A stretch of DNA of 64,000 bases from Anarhynchus alexandrinus (lineage: Eukaryota; Chordata; Aves; Charadriiformes; Charadriidae): assembly GCA_008711295.1 (NCBI GenBank), contig VUYV01000017.1:1677500-1741499 (forward strand). Direction: 5' to 3'. The notes below the pieces were generated by a model. The model searched no databases, had not been told where the DNA came from, and saw only the letters and a program-made list of their open reading frames with translations. Shown one piece after another: positions 45,401 to 59,600 of the stretch (its first letter is position 1; every line of letters starts with the position of its first letter). The position numbers and the translations under genes were made by a program.

Positions 45401-48400
45401 GTGATTTTTGAATGTATACGTCTATCACTGGTACCACTAAGCCTGTTGTATAAATGAAACTAAAAATGCATAGATAGTAGAGGCTCAAGACCACATGGAA
45501 TATATACTCTTTGCATAATAGCTATGAATGCAGCATTCAGTCATGTAGACGAAGTGTTGAAAGGTGTAGCTGACCTCATAGATGTTCTAGGCCATAACCC
45601 TGCCAGTTTAGAATTTGGGGGACTGGGGGCAGCACATTTCCACTGTGTTGACTAGACTACCCTGGGTGATTTGTTATACGATTCTCTGACACTGCGTTTG
45701 GGTGCTGTTTTGAAAACATAGTTTGAAGCTTTTATCTCTCTGCTCATTACTTTTACAATTTAGAGTTGAACTTCTTGCCCTGTATCTTCTCCAGTAGTCA
45801 TAGTTCACCTCTTAGCTTTAGAGGGATATGTTGACTACAGCTGGGTGAGTGCGAAATAGTGAATGCAAGAAGACAAGGTGGAATTAAATGTTTCAAAACA
45901 TAATTCTAGGACATGCAACAGAAATTCTGAAGAATGGCCTCTTAGCTACAGTGCTACATGGATGCTTGCTGATGTGTCTGGATAAGTAGAAATTTGTTTT
46001 CAGTACTTGTGGAGTGTCACTTGTCACATAAATAACATTTGCTTTAGGATAAAAGGTGCATCGAACTGNATTCCCTTATCAGTAATCTTAAAAAATTTCT
46101 TTTTACTTCTACTGAAATAAATGAGTTCAGAGTTTTGTTTCCAAAGAGCTGAGGAAGGAGACATTGTTAATCTTTCACTGCCAGGAGCTGGTGTCTCGTT
46201 TGATTAATACATGAAGTCATGTGCCCAATATGATAGAGCTCTTCAGTCTGCCAGTGGATACATTAGCAGACATGACTTTATTCCTCACAAGTAGTTTTAG
46301 ATGGCTTGACGAAGTTTCTAGAAATTAACTATTTCCATAAACTAAAGTAAGGTAAAAAGAAGGAACAATGGACTTAAAATGTTGCTTTCTGTTCAGCGGA
46401 GCATTTGTGGCATTTCAGTGAGATGGGTATATTGTTGAGCGACGTTGTGACAGTTTCCCTTAGCAAGTGCATCTCTTAATTTTGAAAACTAATACCTATT
46501 CTCACACTGATACATGTTTTGCATTGCATAAGTGACACTTAGTTCTGCATGAAAATTAGCCAAATGATTGCCATCAGTGTTATGGATTGAGTTATAAACA
46601 TGATGTAGATGCAAAATTGTGGATAATACATTTGTATTTGTTGCTGCTTATAGTTGCATTCATCACAGAGAAAGCGATCAAAATACCTTCGATCTTACAA
46701 ATGCCTCATGTAATTGAAGAACTCTTACCTTTAGAAACATTAATCTCTGAAGTGCCCAAGTGATAATTCATTTTCCATTTGAAAAAGAATAATAAGGCCT
46801 TCAAACATGAGTCATAAGGGAACAAGCCGTGAATGGCATACACATTTACTGTCATATTTTAGATGCTTATTTTTTATATTTGCTCATCAACTGCATCCTC
46901 CAAAATTCCCACAATGACTGCCAATATACTGGTTTGGAGGGTTTTTTTTTGTTTTGCTGCTAATGGGGCATCTCTGCAGCTGGGAAATTTCCCTATAGCT
47001 TGTCTTGCTCTAACTCCTTCTTCCTCCGTAGCACTTCCCCTGAGATGCTCACGGTGGTAATGTCAGAGGCCTTTAGTCAGTGTGCACAGCTCTGTCTCTC
47101 CTCTCCTCTTCTGTGAACTGCCTGCATGTTTCCAGGGAGCCCCTGGGAGGGAGAGAAAGCAGCTCCCAGGCAGGGTGAGAACGTGCACCTCTCCATCCTT
47201 CCTGGCTGTCGGGATGCCCACTCTGCCTTGTCCTCCTCTGTTCTAATCACACATAATGACGCTAGTAACACAGCCAAGGGCCAGCTGTTTATCCGCTTCT
47301 CCCAGGAAGATTGCTGCTTTATTTTCTTGGATTTTTGTTTGACTGACTTTTTCTGGTCTGTTCTTATACCTCCAGCCTGGGGCACCAAGTCTTGTTTTTG
47401 CGTCATGCCAAAATGACAAGAGGAGAGGAGGAAAGGTAAATGACAGAGCTCCAGTAAAAGCTGCCCTTAGTGAACTGATTGCTGGATGCTTTCAGTGTTT
47501 GTATTGCTGGTGGTTATATCAAGGATGGCCTTCTCCAAGGAACTGGAACTTGGTTAAAATGAGGTTGTGCAGGAAGCCGGAGGGAGCAGGCGGGCACTGC
47601 TCAGTCCTGTCCTGGAGTGGCGGTGGTGCGTATGGTGGGGTGGCCGAGCTGATGTTTTGGGGGACAAGGAGGGGCCTGGCAAGGGAAAGCATTAGCACTT
47701 CTCCCCATACAGGTCCCAAGAGGGGCACACTGGGGAGCGAGCTGCACCTTCTCATGAAGAAATGGTAGCCATCATGGCTGTGGGGCAGCTGTCCACATCT
47801 GGGCCTGCTTTGAAGCCAAAGTAATTCCCAGGATAACAACACTTCACTCCCTCTCTCCAAGACATGCTAAGCACTAGGTACACGCTCAGCATTGATCTTG
47901 CCAACAAAAAACACTCGTTTTCTTCCCTACCAGAGACAGAGGAGTTTCTTTCCTAGAGGCAAATTGCAATCATGTGATCACCCCTGTGCCCTCAAGAACA
48001 TCAAATGTCTACAGAAATTGACTTTCCAAAGCAGCATTTTCTCCACTGTATTCTACTTGCCACACGTTTTTATAGTCTGTTAAATTCAAGAATAAACAAC
48101 AGAAATTATCTCCTTGCACTAACCATTGTGATGTTTGTATCACGTTGTGTTTAATCTTCAGGAATTACCCAAGGAGATGGATGAGGTTTAGTTTTTCTGT
48201 TTTATTATGCCCTTTAAAATTTAAGCAGTTCTGAATTTGCTAGGTTTCACTAGATTCTTGCTTTCTAAATCTTAGGTATAACCACCACTCTCCCCACCCT
48301 CCCACCACACTGGAGCGGGTCATTGTCCATGTCCCGTCCTGTTCCCTGTGTGCAGGATGTGACCAGCTGAGGGGACAGGAGAGGTCGGGTGGGGGTCCCA

Positions 48401-51400
48401 GCCGCCTGCTGTCCCCATGAGCCACTCTGCCCCTCCACCGCTCTCATCAGCCTGGCCGCCCTGCAAAGCGGTGGCATCCACCCCTCCACCCGGGGGACTT
48501 CCTGGGAGTGCCAGCCTGAGCAGCGTCCACCGTTTCTTCTTCCTCCCTCTCAGGTCCACTTGAGCATCATTTTTGTAGGTTTGCCACCAGGCTTTGCTCT
48601 GCCTTCACTGCTCTGCAGCTCCACATTGCATCCCAATTTACAATATGCATTTACAAATCCTAGATACCATGCATTTGTTATCTTTTTTTTTTTACCCTTA
48701 AACCCAGTTTTATCCAGGTCTGCATTGTTTTAACTGACCGTGGGTGACCTGTTCTGCTACACCTGTGCCCCATCTCTTATCACCCCATGCCTGTACTCCT
48801 CTACACCATGTCCTTGTCTCCACTTCTCAAGGCTGCTGATATTGTATCAGGCATGTGTTTCTTTGTGCTGCATCGTTACGTTACAACCATAAATATCTCA
48901 TTCTACACAGAATGTGGGTTTGTTACTGCTGCTGATAAAAAACTATGGTTGTAACATACAAGGACAAAAAAGTAAAACAAATTAGCAATAGACACCTGGT
49001 CAGTTAGAGAAGCTGCTGTCACAGGTAACCCAAACAACACTGAGCTGTGGGCAGGTCAAGAAAAGATCAACCAAAGCAAGCGTGGCCAACCTCAGCCCTG
49101 AAGCCCCGCACACTCAGTCCAAAGCTTATGTCCTGTTACTGGCGGTGGCAGTGCCATACCGCAGGGTGACATGGTTACGTTCCCTCCCCAATGTCCTGCA
49201 TATGGTCCTTCCATCCTTCCAGCCACGGACATGCAGAGGGCAAATGGAGCAAAGTCCGGGTAGGGCCAGCAGCTTCACCAAGGCGTCAGGGCTTCTGTGC
49301 AGCTCAGTCTAAGTCTTGTATCCATGGGCATCCATGGAAATTTGGGGACAAGAACTGAGCTGTAACAAATCAAGCATCAAGCGGACTAGGAAATGTATTG
49401 CTTGTTAAGAAATAAGTAAAATTGTTGCTACTTGCATTTACTCATAAATATTGGTCTAAAATACAGACGAAGGCTTTCAAACTTAAGCATAGTGGAAAGT
49501 CCCAATGATCTTACTGTCCTTGCTCAGGGAGTCTGAAATATCTCTGAGTTTCACATGGCTCTCCTAACAGGATTTCAATCCCATCTACAAGCACAGTTAG
49601 CTTCTTAATTGGTTTCTTTATAACTTTCGCTGTACTGTTCTTGTTTGAAACTTCTTTTTAACAGGACTGAGCAGCTAATAATGATTTTTGTACTCTTAAA
49701 ATTACTAAAATATTGGTATTTTTATAATTTCATTGTCATTTAAGTGCAACAGGAAAGACTACAGTTCTCTATGTTTTGTCTGGTGCAGAAGTTTGTTTTA
49801 ATTCACAATAGGTTTCTGAGAACCACGGCATGGAATCCTTCCTAATGGAGAAAGCTGTTTTAAAAAAAACAACACTACAGTTAGCTACTAACAACATATA
49901 ACAATCTAATGCCATTATCACATTGTAACAGGGTGAAGGGGTCTGGTTGTTGTACAGCTAAAGCATGAGAGCAGCGGCAGGGCAGAGCAGAGCAGCCTGT
50001 GGGTGGGAGGGTTGGCCTCCTCCACCAGTGGGTCTCCCAAGTCATGCTTTTTGCCCCTTTTCTCTCAGCAGATCCTTCTCCCCCCTTTCTCTCTCAGCAC
50101 GTTTTCTTAGGATGCACAGACATGGTCACTTTTGAAAAAANAAAAAAAAAAAAAAAAAGACTACCCCAAACAAAAAAGCTGTCATGGTGTGAATAGTTAC
50201 TGCTCCTCTCCTGGAGATGCCCATCTTCCTTGCAGAAGGGCTCCAGCCAGCGCTGCCTAAACCATTTCAGTGCCAGGTCAAACCCGTTAGGTCAGGTTGT
50301 CCTGAACATCAGACTGGTGTGACACTGCACTGAAGAGGATCATGTTTGCATTGACGGGTAAGAGCATTAACCTCAGCTGATGAGCAGTAGTAATACATGG
50401 CTGGAAAAGATAATATTTTCAACTGTGCTAGCCGAAAGGGGTGGTCTACATTACAACAGCTTAACCCACTGTAACTGCACAATTATCTTAGTGGCATTGT
50501 TAGCAGGTGCCATTTTTTAAAACCAGATTTTCTTCTGGAACCTCTCTTTGCCAGAAGAGAGCGCAAAAAAATAAACAGACTTCTCAAAGGGAACACGCAA
50601 AAGTTGATTAAAATTCTTTCCATCTGTTGGTGGTAAAATACGCTTTGGAAAACTATTCAGTTCGCTGAAGAAATGAGAATGTTTCACCCCTTGAGAATGT
50701 GGAGATTGCTGGTCTCTACTTTTTCTGCGAGGAACTAAGATGAATTCACAGCTCTAAAAGTAACCTTTAGCTATCAGAATCACCTGAAGGCTTGTGCTTT
50801 CTATATTTAGTTTGCTTTTCCCTTTTAATGCTATGCTTTTATTATTATTTATTTTTTTTGTCTGCACCATTTGTCAGTTATTTTAATCACCACTGTGAAA
50901 GACTTTTCACAGAAATAAAGTGTTCTTAGCCTAGCAGGAGAGGTCACAACCAGAGCTGAAGACGACAGCTGGGTCTAGACACATTCAGAGCAGTGGAAAG
51001 CTGAAGTTTTCTTTCAGATGTTTAACCATCTGAGCAACCTGGAGTCTCGGTTACCCGAGGTCCTTAAATCAAAGTAGGATATCATTGTAGAATATACTTT
51101 GTGGTTTGTATTCCTTGTTATCATATTCCTGGAGCTACTGCATGAAATATGACAGGTTGTTTTACACTAACATGCAGGCAAGTCAGATCAGGTATCATAT
51201 AACTGCATTTTTTTGACCTAAGAACCTACAACTCTTCTCTTTCTTCCTGTCAAATTTTTTACGTACCAAGCCAGTAATTTTCAAAATTAATTCCCATTGC
51301 TGATTCTATATTTTTTACTGTAAATAAAGTAAAATGAATCTGAAAGAAAAATGTTGGCACGTCCATGAGGCGTCTGACAGTAGTGTTCTGCATTGTGCCT

Positions 51401-52666
51401 GTGGTCATCTATTCTGTTGCAGCACGACAATTTTTTAGACACAAAATCCATGACTGATTTTATCATTAAAAAACCCATTATTCACAGTAGCCAATTCAGA
51501 ATAAGCATTGCAAAATTCAAAATCTTTTAAATCCTATTGCATGCTTTAAGAGTATCTGCAGTATGGATTTTGTCAAAGTGGGGGACTGTTTCCGTTTACC
51601 GGTGTAGCCACCAAACAACACTCACGGCAGTCCCTGGAGGACTGGTGCTTCGTACTGCCTTGGAAACTGACTTTCAACTAATTGCCTGGCAGGTTAAGGG
51701 AAGTCCAGTGCTAAGGCATGCTTGCGGATGAAACATACCTCCTTGGTGGGCGAGACCTTTCACGTGCTTCGACAACATACTTTGAAGAAGATATAGATTT
51801 TAAAATGAGGCAAACTATTTCTCCAAATCCAGTAATCTCTGACCAGCTGTTTATCAAGAACCAAGACCATGCCCCATGTCCTTCACATGGAGCTAAATTC
51901 AGCTCAATTTGCAATAGCCGTGGCCGGTCACTCATCCACTCTCCCCGAGCTTCATGAGCACGGAGTCCCTGCCCAGCCCCCGCCCGGCCCTTACGTGGCC
52001 CTTCTGCCTTTGCAGGAGCTCACTGATCTCTCGATCAGTCCCTTGGCTCAGACCAACCTTTAATCACCGTTAACCATTTTTGCGCTGTGATCTTCGTCCA
52101 TTAATTGTCGTGTGAATGACCAGCCCCCTTGCCCGTGCACTGTGAGACTGAGCATGTGTATAATGGAAAACATGGCAATTTACAATAGTTTGGTGTGTGA
52201 TTTAACTTGAAGTAATATTTCATTCATATGTACTATTTGAGTTTTAAGATAACAAATCAATAGCAAACTTACTACAGATAACAATACAATGATTATTAAC
52301 ATAGGTATAACATCTCTTGTAGCACATGGGCAGCTTTTGGTGACCAGCCATTGTATCGACAACACTCAATAAAGGTGGTTTCCACCTCACTAACAGAGTC
52401 AGTGTAATACTACTGTATATAATTTTTATTTTTCTTTCCCCTAAGCATCTTCCATTTTCAGACAGATGTTGAGTAACCTTGTTACTTAGTTTGAGAGAGT
52501 TATGTAGCTTACATAGCATATATATCTAACATATCGCCATTGTAATGTGATGTGGTTTTGATTAAACTACCAAAAGAGTTGTTAGTTAACCTCTCACACA
52601 GCTGAGCAGGAAGTGTCTTATTTTGCACCATTTAAAACCTCAGTAGTGATTGGAGTAACCTTCAAT
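45401..52666. other. Intergenic ZNG1-PGM5 spacer, left part
   Basis: No supported gene. Blocks around 46925-47800 and 48290-48600 are somewhat GC-richer but encode nothing recognisable. Single Ns occur at 46069 and inside an A-run at 50141. Confidence 0.45.
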
Positions 52667-52773
52667 ATCATAGAATCATAGAACAGTTTTAGTTGGAAGA
52701 AACCTTTAAAGGTCATCTAGTCCAACCCTCTCTGCAATAAGCAGGGACATCTTCAACTAGATCAGGTTGCTCA
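52667..52773 (-). mobile_element. CR1 LINE 3' end fragment, antisense
   Basis: About 105 bp of a reverse-complement CR1 terminus: TATCATAGAATCATAGAA, then AGTTGGAAGAAACCTTTAAA and CATCTAGTCCAACCC, up to AGGTTGCTC. Mismatches show it is old. Confidence 0.9.
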
Positions 52774-54582
52774 TAAATAATAGCCTGAATAAACAAAACT
52801 TCTTAATATTTTTATTTGCTGCTTTGTAAAAATTCTGCTGCTTGTTCCTGGAGACAATCCCACATTCCTCTGGGATCAGCATCTGCCTTGGAGGAATTGA
52901 AGGAAGGTGGGTAAAACCCAAAACTGACACAGTTTCTGGAATTCTGATTTGTAAACAAGAACATCAGAAAGCTTAGCATCTGAGCGGACAACTCTTCAAA
53001 GTTAGGACTATAAAGCAGCATGCTACTTGGGCTGAAACAAAGAATTTACAGCCCAGTAAGTGAATTTTACTCAATGAAGAACTCTGCTGTTGTCTCCAGG
53101 GCTAAAAGAATCCCAGCTCCTCCCTTAACACGGGATTTCTTTGCCTATTTTTGCCTTCAAAAAAATTGAGCTGCTCACAGAAAGAAAATGTCGCCGAAAA
53201 CGAGTATTTGCTGTCATCTAGTGGTAAGATTTATTTTAGCAACTGTTCGTTCGCGGCTCTGCAACAACGCAATGAGATTTTCTCACAGTGAGATTTTTTT
53301 CCTGCCAAATGCTTTCTTATTTTTTCTAAAACTAAGAGAATTCTGACCTCACTTTTTTGATGAGGGACTTTGCTGATATCATTGCAACATTGAATGATGA
53401 CTTCAAAGGTGCCTGAGAAGATAAGCTTTACCTTTCTGCCCCCACCACCATAGGAAGAGGGATAACTGTAATCATAATCCTCAAAAGCAGTGGAAAGAGT
53501 GTTATCTTTATAGTTCATTTTTTTCCCACAGGTATTCTTGGTGCTACAGGATGGACAGTGACACATGGAATCTTGAGGTATCGTTCACATCTGTAACATA
53601 CCATGCATGGTGTGCTGAGTTACAGCTCCTATTGCTCAGTTTAGCTCTGTAGATATCAATAAAGCTGCACCAATTTGTACTCTTTGAAGAACTGTCAAAT
53701 AAGGCACCTCTGCTTTGCATCATCTAAAGGCAGTTACACTGACAGCTGTTGGATGGCACATGCTCTGGACAGGACTGTTCAATAATGCAGCAGAAAACCA
53801 GGAAAACCACGAACGTTAAACCTGTGCCACGCTGTACTCTGCCCAAGGTTTGGCATGCAGGAATGGATGCATACAGCACTGTTGGGAAAGGGTAGGATAG
53901 AAGAGAAATGAGGCTATGCCATAATACACCCTTGATTTACACTAAGAAAAAGTGATGTGGGGTCCATAAAGACCCACTTCGAAGTTCATGTGAACCTCTT
54001 TTTAACTATCTGTGTAATAACAATGTGTAGTATACAGGAGAAAGTTAAATTGTCATATGTTTTCAAATATGCTTTCAGCCCTTTCCACTTGAATATGATC
54101 TTAGGAAGGCTGAAAGACAAGCTTTGAAACTTTGGACCAAGATCACCCCAGAAGAATTATTTTGTCTTAAGGCAGGGATAGCTTCAACACTGGAAAAAAG
54201 CTAAAAACATAGGTGCAGAAACCCCGGGAAACTGCCACTTTGGTAGGGTGTTTGCTGGTTTAGTCATGTGGCCACGGGAGGGTCTCTAAGGGAAGTGGTG
54301 TCCTTGACACAATCTGATTCAAAGTAAAACCTGACAGGCAAAGGCCAACAAGAGCAAATCAAACCAGCACCCTCAGTAAAAGTGGCAGGTAGAAACAGCC
54401 CTCCACTTCCGTGGAAGAAGAACTGCCTGGGAAAAAGAAATTTTAATTCTAGAGTAAAGAAATCAAGCAGCATGTTACTTCTTTAAAAGCATTGTGGTCT
54501 AAATAAGACAGACTTGCTCAAGCCAGTTCCATGACAGATTCAATTCTGCAGCAGTAGGCTTCAAAGACCTCAACCCAGATGG

Positions 54583-54639
54583 GGACTGCAGGTATGAACA
54601 GATATATTAACTCAGTGTTTCTGGCAATCTTAAGGAAAT
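54583..54639 (+). repeat. 57-bp direct repeat, copy 1
   Basis: Starts GGACTGCAGGTATGAACAG and ends TTAAGGAAAT. It matches 56575-56631 at 55 of 57 positions in the same orientation. The flanks are unrelated. Confidence 0.85.
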
Positions 54640-56574
54640 ACCCTACTTAACACCTGCAATCGATACTTTATTTTATTTTATCTAACTGCCAAGAACAGCT
54701 ACACTCATTTTCCAGGCTGCATCAAATTTTTGTTCCACTTACACTTTCAGAGAATCTAAATAAGGAAATCTGAAGTTACCCTGGATTTATTTGAGGCCAG
54801 AAAAAGGTCAGGCAAGACCAGGACAGGAAGACACACCAAAAGCAAAAGGCTAGTTTGTCTGACTACAAGTGCCTAAAGATGTACATCCAAATGGATATTC
54901 GTAATTAAGCACCCTTCCTGGCTCGCAGGTCGTGAGAACTGAGAGCGAACTTCTCAGAGATGAGCCAGAGGATATAGTAGGTTACGGAAGGGAAAAATAA
55001 ATCAGACTTCTCCTGTGGACAGACCCTCAAAGAGCAGACTTTAAGATAGACTGGACTGGACGTGCCCACAGAAGGAGGCGCTGCTCGACCACTTTCCACG
55101 TCGCTGGTGGCACCTGCAGTTGGGTGGAGTTCTCAGCCGCAAATCAGGACTCAGATGCAGATATCTTGCGGCACGTTGAAATTATACCTTTGACTCATTT
55201 TGTCTGATCTTTGTTTTCTGGATCTTAAACTCAATGGTTCTTTCTGGACTATTTTTGACAATTTAAAGTACTGCTGTTATGTCTACCTAATCTCCTTGGT
55301 GGCCAAAGAAACAATTAGAGCCACTTCACTACAGAGAGGTTGTTTAGCAGACACAGTATATTGCTGTTAGAATGTTTTCTTCTTTTCATCAGCTATAGTC
55401 AGGAGGTAGAATAAGTTTCCTGGCCAAATCAATTCATCAGCTAGAATTTAGTGTATGTATGCTGAGAAATTACTTGACATTAGAGAGAGGGGAACTCTTA
55501 AAAAGAGAAAAATCCCAAGTGCATTATCCAAGAGTATTCTACCAAATGGCAGGGCCAGAAACGGCAGACAGTGAAGACCAATGTTAACAATGTCTTTTTC
55601 AGTGGGTGTATAAACAAACAAGGGAAACCTTTAAGCAACTATGTAAAGTGATCAAAACCATGATGCTGACACTTACTAAGGAATTGCTGTAATTCTGTCT
55701 GGCACCCTTTCTTAACATAGGGCTTTTTAATCCCTATGGCCCAAAGTGCTTTCTAAAAGGCCCGTGAACTTGGCCGGTGAACTGAGGGACTTAAATATAT
55801 TGCGACTTCCCCAAAAACTCAGAAAGAAAACTGGTATCAAAATGCTGTCATCCTTCCCCCCCCCCCCATTCCAAGGACAAATTATTCCACACTGCTCTTT
55901 TCCCTTTTTGTTGTATTCCTGAATAATTTTAGTCTTGAGTCCTTGTCAGAGACACTGTAAGTCAGAGCAGGGGTGATGACAGTTTGCTTTTCCTACCTTG
56001 CTATAGTGTTGCAGAAGCTGGTGTATATATAAGACAAGGAACGCCTGTACCAAACAATCATTTTGTCAAGCGTTTATCTTCCTTCAGATGTGTTTATTAT
56101 CAGAAGGGGTGTCAGGGGAACATTTCCTGCTCTGTGTTTTTAAACTTTGTATATGCTTTGATTTAATGTTAAAAATCCTGGGCTTTTAAAATGGATGGAC
56201 AGTAGAACTGTACTATAAATTCAGTCTCTGCTTCATGTACCAATCTGTCAGTACAGCAAGAAACATAGCATTTTCTCTGTTACCTTTACTGCCTGGCATC
56301 CCTGGGGCTGGTAGACAGCCACAATATATCTGAGAATGTATGTTCCACTTCTGCGTTAGCACTGCCCAGCTCCCAGGATCAAACCATTGGGCCCCAGCTG
56401 AGATTTTTCTTTTACTCAGTAATTCCACCACTGGAAAGGATGAACGTACATAGGGAACGTGCTAGCTTGTAAGGAGTGGACTTTAGATCAGTAATTTTTT
56501 TTAGTAATTTGTCTGCCAGGATTCTGCAGTGTATAAGTGGGTGACCATGTCGAAGAGGCCACTCAGTTGGCAGT

Positions 56575-56631
56575 GGACTGCAGGTATTAATAGATATATT
56601 AACTCAGTGTTTCTGGCAATCTTAAGGAAAT
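56575..56631 (+). repeat. 57-bp direct repeat, copy 2
   Basis: Starts GGACTGCAGGTATTAATAG and ends TTAAGGAAAT, lying 1,992 bp to the right of copy 1. The two differences from copy 1 are both within the first 19 bases. Confidence 0.85.
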
Positions 56632-59600
56632 GCCTTATGTAATATATTAAGGCGTATTTTGCATTGGTTATAGAACATGATGTCATCTGAGCATCACAGC
56701 CTGGAGGACCTGGTCTTGTGTCACTTTCACTGGATGCAGTGGTAGTACCTATTTCTTGCACCTCTGAAAATCAGACCTGAAATCTGCAGGTCTCCAGCAG
56801 TAGGACCAGTTTGTAGCTTGTGTTTTATTCTTTGCATATCACATGCCACAATGCCAATCATATGGAAAAAGTTATGGCTCTTAACTCATGACATTATTGG
56901 TAAATATCCATAAATGGAAGTGTAAGGCTTCCACAGTGCGTATGGAGTAAGCTCCCGCTAAATTAAGCCTTGACAACACAGTGCTTACTTGGCAGTACAA
57001 ACAGCTTCTTAAACACAATATATCTATCTCCATCACACAGTCTAGCAAGACTGTGATGACTGCATGCTTAATTTTACATATAGTAAGATTAGTTAACTTA
57101 TTTGCAGTTACAAAAAAAAGAGTATCAATTTCTCGACAGTGGGCAAAATTAAGGGTGTGAAGTATCCTTCCGTGTTCAGCACTTCCACGCTGAGGTTGTG
57201 TTGCACCCAGAGAACCTGTCACTTCCTGAACAGGAACTAATTAGTTAATTACAAAATGTTAATATTTGAGAATATTAGTATTTTAGATGGCTGAAGTACA
57301 TTTCCAGATTTTGTGAAGAAGTTACATGGGATCCATGTTAGACATCTTTGGTTTTTTGGGGGGGACGACTGCACCTCTGCTACATTCATTCTGAGCATTA
57401 ACTACACAGAAGCACATTTATGGGGTAGCATAGGAGGAGGAAATCATACTGCAGAATGTCCTCTCCAACTGCCTTCTCTCTCCCTAAGAGAGGAGCCCAC
57501 TAGACTGTGTAGCTCTCCCCTGCCCTACCCTTTCCCTTTTTCCCTTCCTCATCCCCACCATAGCTGTTTCCACCATGGAATCATGTTACTTCCCAATCTG
57601 TACTTAATTAAATGACAGCAACAAACATTGCATGTGCTGACGGTTCATCATTCTATCCTGAGCTTTCTGCTATTAATTTATTTTTAATTCCCACACAGAA
57701 AAAAAATAATCTCACATCTGTATATAAATCCCAACATGAACTCAAGTGAAAAATACAGACTTTCTTCCCAGAAGATGCCCTCTGCAGATGTCCTAGATCC
57801 TACTGGTGCTTAGCGTGCGCCCAAAGAATTGTACAAATTTTACAGCTTATTTGAATGATTGAGTCTAGCAGCTGTTAAACAAGGGTTACTGAACAATACC
57901 GGGAAAAATTTGAATCATATATTACTTACAGCCTTTTTATCAATGCAGCATTTATTCCACCCGTTGCTCCCCCCCGTGCCAATCCAGATGGGCTGCCTAA
58001 TGAGAAGCCGTAATTTGTGCAGAAGCATGTCCACTATATCCTGGATTTCAGACATCCAGCAAAAGCTGTTGCACAGCAGTGCCTGTTTTGGTCTACGCAG
58101 CCATTTAGCAAACCTCGCACGCGGAGTAAGACTTTAACACATCTGTCGTTATTTCCCTTAACCTACAAGGAGTGAGTAACAGGTGACGGATCGAAGCAAG
58201 CTGTGTAAATAAGGAGAACGGTGCTCTCGCTACTGAGGTGAGGAGAAGCATTGCATACCCCCTTGCAGGACCGGAGAGAGGGCTTACTTCGACTCCCAGG
58301 AATTACACTTTGCTTCCTCTCCCGTGCTGGTGAGTCACATTCCAAGCTGCTGTTAAGGCGATAGGAGAATTAAAGCGTCAGCTGCTTGCCCTGCTCCTTC
58401 CAGTCCTGGCAGCGGAGGCTAGACCAGCAATGGAGCTGCTGAGCCACCTGTGGCAGGACTACAGTGGGGACAAAGGCAGTTGCTTGGGCCCATGCTCAGA
58501 TTCTGCTTCTCCCCCACGTCGGCAAGAACCACCACATGATGGGTCTGTTGCTCACACCCTCGCATAACACCTCGTGGCCTCGCAGTCGATGCCTTTGCCT
58601 GAGTGTTTCTGTGGAATTACTTGTTGAAAACAAGAATGATGGGACCGGTCTGTCAGTGACACTGGAAAATTAAAAATTGCGAGTGACTCTAAGATATCCA
58701 AAGCACTAATCTGAGTAGGCATGTTGCTGCAATTTTGAAATGGATATTTATCTTGATTTACTCTGCTGTGCACAAAGCTATTTGAATAAACTTTCTGCCA
58801 CTGAGTCTTTGGGCATTTTGGGGGGATGCTCTTTTGTAAAAGTTGCTTTCTCTGTTAGGTTAATGGTTGATCATCTTTCTCCCTCCCTTTCTCAGTCCCT
58901 TCCTTCCTTCTTTGTTTCTCCTGATTTTATGGATAGTAACAGGCAATTTTGTAAGTCAGACCTGACTTATACAACATCACGAGTTGCTGATATAGCAGTA
59001 TATCAGTTGTCAATTAGGAGAATGGTGTTTTCAGAGGATTTTTCCTGTTTGGGCTTTATAAATCAATTTTCATGTAAGTTTGTGTGAAAATGTTCCTTAG
59101 AACAAATGCCTTGTTTCACAGTAATTAGAGACTTCCAGCTGTAGTGAAATATAGCCTTTTCTGGTGATTAAGTGTAATTTCCAGAAAACAACCTCACTGA
59201 GTTGTGCTATCCACCATATTATAAATACTACTTCTCTATAAAGCTCTGCTACAAGGGAACTGATTTTCCCATAAGAGTATAAAATACACTTCCTCTGCCT
59301 TTTCTAAACATTATAGCAAGGCTTACATAGAATACCTTTCATTTGTGAACTGAAAGTCAGGACAGATAAAGTCAGTCAAAATTTCTAAAAAAATTTCAAT
59401 TTAATTTTCTCTTTTAATTTTTTAAACTCCTAAGTAATTTGTATTTTGAAAGAAAGTCACTGCAAGTGAAAGAAAACAAAAGTATTCACAAGTAGGAAAG
59501 GCCTCAATTGGAAGCACTGGGTTTTAAAACTATTTTTGCTTTTATTAGCAAAACAATATATTGATTGAAAGGAGTCATTTTCTTTGAGTGGTTTTGATAT

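Noticed and set aside
53231..53566. 111-codon minus-strand frame with a GGGG stretch
   Set aside because: No similarity, no splice context, AT-rich surroundings; expected by chance.
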